Assembly (NCBI GenBank): GCA_012523385.1
Contig: JAAYIO010000032.1
Span: 1 to 24,732 of the forward strand
Direction of reading: 5' to 3'
DNA: 24,732 nucleotides
Source of the DNA: Methanomicrobiales archaeon
GTDB lineage: Archaea > Halobacteriota > Methanomicrobia > Methanomicrobiales > Methanomicrobiaceae
Made by a program: the position numbers and the translations under genes. The notes beneath the pieces are model-generated. The model made no database searches. It had not been told where the DNA came from and was given only the letters and a program-made list of their open reading frames with translations. Shown here piece after piece: positions 23,127 to 24,732 of this stretch (its first letter is position 1; every line of letters begins with the position of its first letter).

Positions 23127-24732
23127 ATGGATCAGATAGCGATGACAGATTCAATTATTGATAGTATACTAAGTGCGCGGTATCTCCGGAGCGGCGAGAC
23201 CACATTTGAGGATGTGTGCAGACGTGTCGCTCTCGCCCTTGGAGAGGATGAGGCACAGACCGCTGCATACTTTGAAGAGATGCGTTCACTCCGGTTCCTT
23301 CCGAACTCACCGACCCTGATGAACGCCGGTACTGAAATTAGCCAGCTCTCTGCCTGCTTTACCCTCGGAGTGGGGGACTCCCTTCCCGAGATCTTTGACG
23401 CGCTCAAGTGGGGTGCCCTTATTCACAAGAGCGGCGGCGGAACCGGTTATAATTTCTCAAATATCCGCCCCAAGGCAGCCCCTGTCCTATCGACAGAGGG
23501 CGTCGCATCCGGCCCGGTTTCCTTCATGAACATCTTTAATGAAGCAACCGAGGTCATTAAACAGGGCGGCAGACGCCGTGGGGCAAACATGGGGATTCTC
23601 AATGTCTGGCACCCAGATATTCTGGAGTTCATCCGTTCAAAGACTGTGGAAGGGAAGGTCAGTAATTTCAACATCTCTGTGATGATGAACGACGCGTTCA
23701 TGGAATCGGTTGAACGGGGAGAGATGGAGAAGGTGTGGATGACCCACCCCTACTCCGGCGAAGAGATTACGGTCGGCGCCATCTGGAACGCAGTGATTGA
23801 TGGGATATGGAAGAATGGAGAACCCGGTGTGCTCTTCTATGACGAGATCAATCGTTTCAATCCGACCCCGGCCCTCGGGCCTATTGACACAACGAATCCC
23901 TGTGGAGAACAGCCCCTCCTGCACTTTGAGAGCTGTGTGTTAGGGTCGATAAATCTGGCACTCTTCGTGAAGGACGGACAACTCGATGAAGAGCAGTTAA
24001 AGACGACCACACGCATCGGAGTTCGGTTCCTTGATGCGGTAATCGACAGGAACTGCTTCCCAATCCCCCAGATCAAAGAGGCAACCGAGAAGACCAGAAA
24101 GACCGGGCTGGGTCTGATGGGCGTCCATGATGCACTCCTCCTTCTGGGCATTCCCTATGACGCTGAAGAAGGGCGGGCATTCTGTGAACACGTGATGGCG
24201 CTTGTCACGGAAACGGCGGTGGATGAATCGCACCTCCTCGCTGAGGAGCGTGGCGTCTTCCCTGCATGGGAAGGGAGTGTTTGGGGCGAACAGACGATGC
24301 GAAATGCCGCACTCACCACAATTGCCCCGACCGGAACCATCTCTCTTCTGGCAAACTGTTCCAGCGGGATTGAACCGGTATTCTCCTTTGCCTACACCCG
24401 GAAAAACACTGTGGGAAAGGAGTTTGAGATTCTTCACCCGATCTTTGCAACCGAACTCAAAAAGACCCTTGCAGGATCAGGGGCATCCTCTGATGAATGC
24501 GAACGAAAGTTCCATGAGGTCGTGGCACATGTCCACAAAACAGGCACTGTACAGGATATCGCATGGCTTCCGGAATCGTTTAGACAGGTATTCCGCACGG
24601 CGATGGACGTCGGTTGGAAGGATCACATCCTTATGCAGGCGGTCTTCCAGAAGCATGTCCACGCCTCCATATCAAAGACCATTAACATGCCGGAAGAATC
24701 TACCCGGGATGATATGGCCGCAGCTGTTCTCA
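23127..24732 (+). CDS. nrdJ: Adenosylcobalamin-dependent ribonucleotide reductase (class II), 3' end beyond window
   Basis: Makes deoxyribonucleotides with a B12-generated thiyl radical and so needs no oxygen. The frame stays open from ATG 23127 to the right edge (535 codons) and the C-terminus is missing. C77 (SQLSACFTLG) and C270 (FESCVLGSINL) are the redox pair. N257, C259 (radical cysteine) and E261 lie in TTNPCGEQPLLHF; the 11-residue C259-C270 spacing equals that of Thermotoga NrdJ. KSGGGTGYNFSNIRP and IAPTGTISLLANCSSGIEP are further class II signatures. An in-frame ATG at 23142 (MTDSIIDSIL) is an alternative start; neither has a clear Shine-Dalgarno. No NrdD glycyl-radical features are seen. 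Confidence 0.96.
   Translation, partial: MDQIAMTDSIIDSILSARYLRSGETTFEDVCRRVALALGEDEAQTAAYFEEMRSLRFLPNSPTLMNAGTEISQLSACFTLGVGDSLPEIFDALKWGALIHKSGGGTGYNFSNIRPKAAPVLSTEGVASGPVSFMNIFNEATEVIKQGGRRRGANMGILNVWHPDILEFIRSKTVEGKVSNFNISVMMNDAFMESVERGEMEKVWMTHPYSGEEITVGAIWNAVIDGIWKNGEPGVLFYDEINRFNPTPALGPIDTTNPCGEQPLLHFESCVLGSINLALFVKDGQLDEEQLKTTTRIGVRFLDAVIDRNCFPIPQIKEATEKTRKTGLGLMGVHDALLLLGIPYDAEEGRAFCEHVMALVTETAVDESHLLAEERGVFPAWEGSVWGEQTMRNAALTTIAPTGTISLLANCSSGIEPVFSFAYTRKNTVGKEFEILHPIFATELKKTLAGSGASSDECERKFHEVVAHVHKTGTVQDIAWLPESFRQVFRTAMDVGWKDHILMQAVFQKHVHASISKTINMPEESTRDDMAAAVL

Overview
The window comes from a methanogenic archaeon, most likely of the order Methanomicrobiales. The evidence is a complete F420-reducing hydrogenase operon (frhADGB), MptA of the methanopterin pathway, an archaellin of the 'GFTGLEGAI' type, a DUF2124 protein, RpoL, aIF2-beta, and TATA-like boxes with T-tract ends in place of bacterial promoters. 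No genus can be fixed from the sequence alone.

Layout. (1) 1-3650: a Y-family DNA polymerase (dinB, +), a wrecked GNAT acetyltransferase pseudogene (+), then an isolated archaellin (-) and a DUF2124 gene (+) diverging from one TATA-like element. (2) 4120-9055 (- strand): mptA, then frhA-frhD-frhG-frhB behind a cluster of dyads. FRH reduces F420 with H2, and MptA starts synthesis of the C1 carrier whose oxidised forms F420H2 reduces, so the neighbours are metabolically related. (3) 9180-13830: ilvC (+), an orphan REC-PAS-GAF response regulator (-) and purL (-). (4) 13970-19840: an informational and protein-maturation block. aIF2-beta with a C-terminal TRAM domain (+) faces rpoL (-). Upstream of rpoL on the same strand lie an Xaa-Pro-type M24 peptidase, methionine aminopeptidase, an AAA+ ATPase and a PhnP-like metallo-beta-lactamase-fold protein. 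Diverging from these is an overlapping pair: a two-helix membrane protein and a winged-helix regulator. (5) 19840-22590: tRNA-Asn(GTT), an AT-rich solo Dam-type adenine methylase (-), and a CorA metal transporter (+). (6) 22590-end: a 540-base non-coding stretch with strong hairpins and direct repeats, then an adenosylcobalamin-dependent ribonucleotide reductase (nrdJ) that runs off the right edge.

No CRISPR array, insertion sequence, toxin-antitoxin pair or defence cluster was seen apart from the solo methylase. I found no convincing wholly new system. The most distinctive signals are: a 65-residue basic, Pro/Ala-rich N-terminal extension on FrhG with a second, stronger ribosome-binding site and GTG at the canonical FrhG start; the palindrome cluster before frhA; and the structured region before nrdJ.
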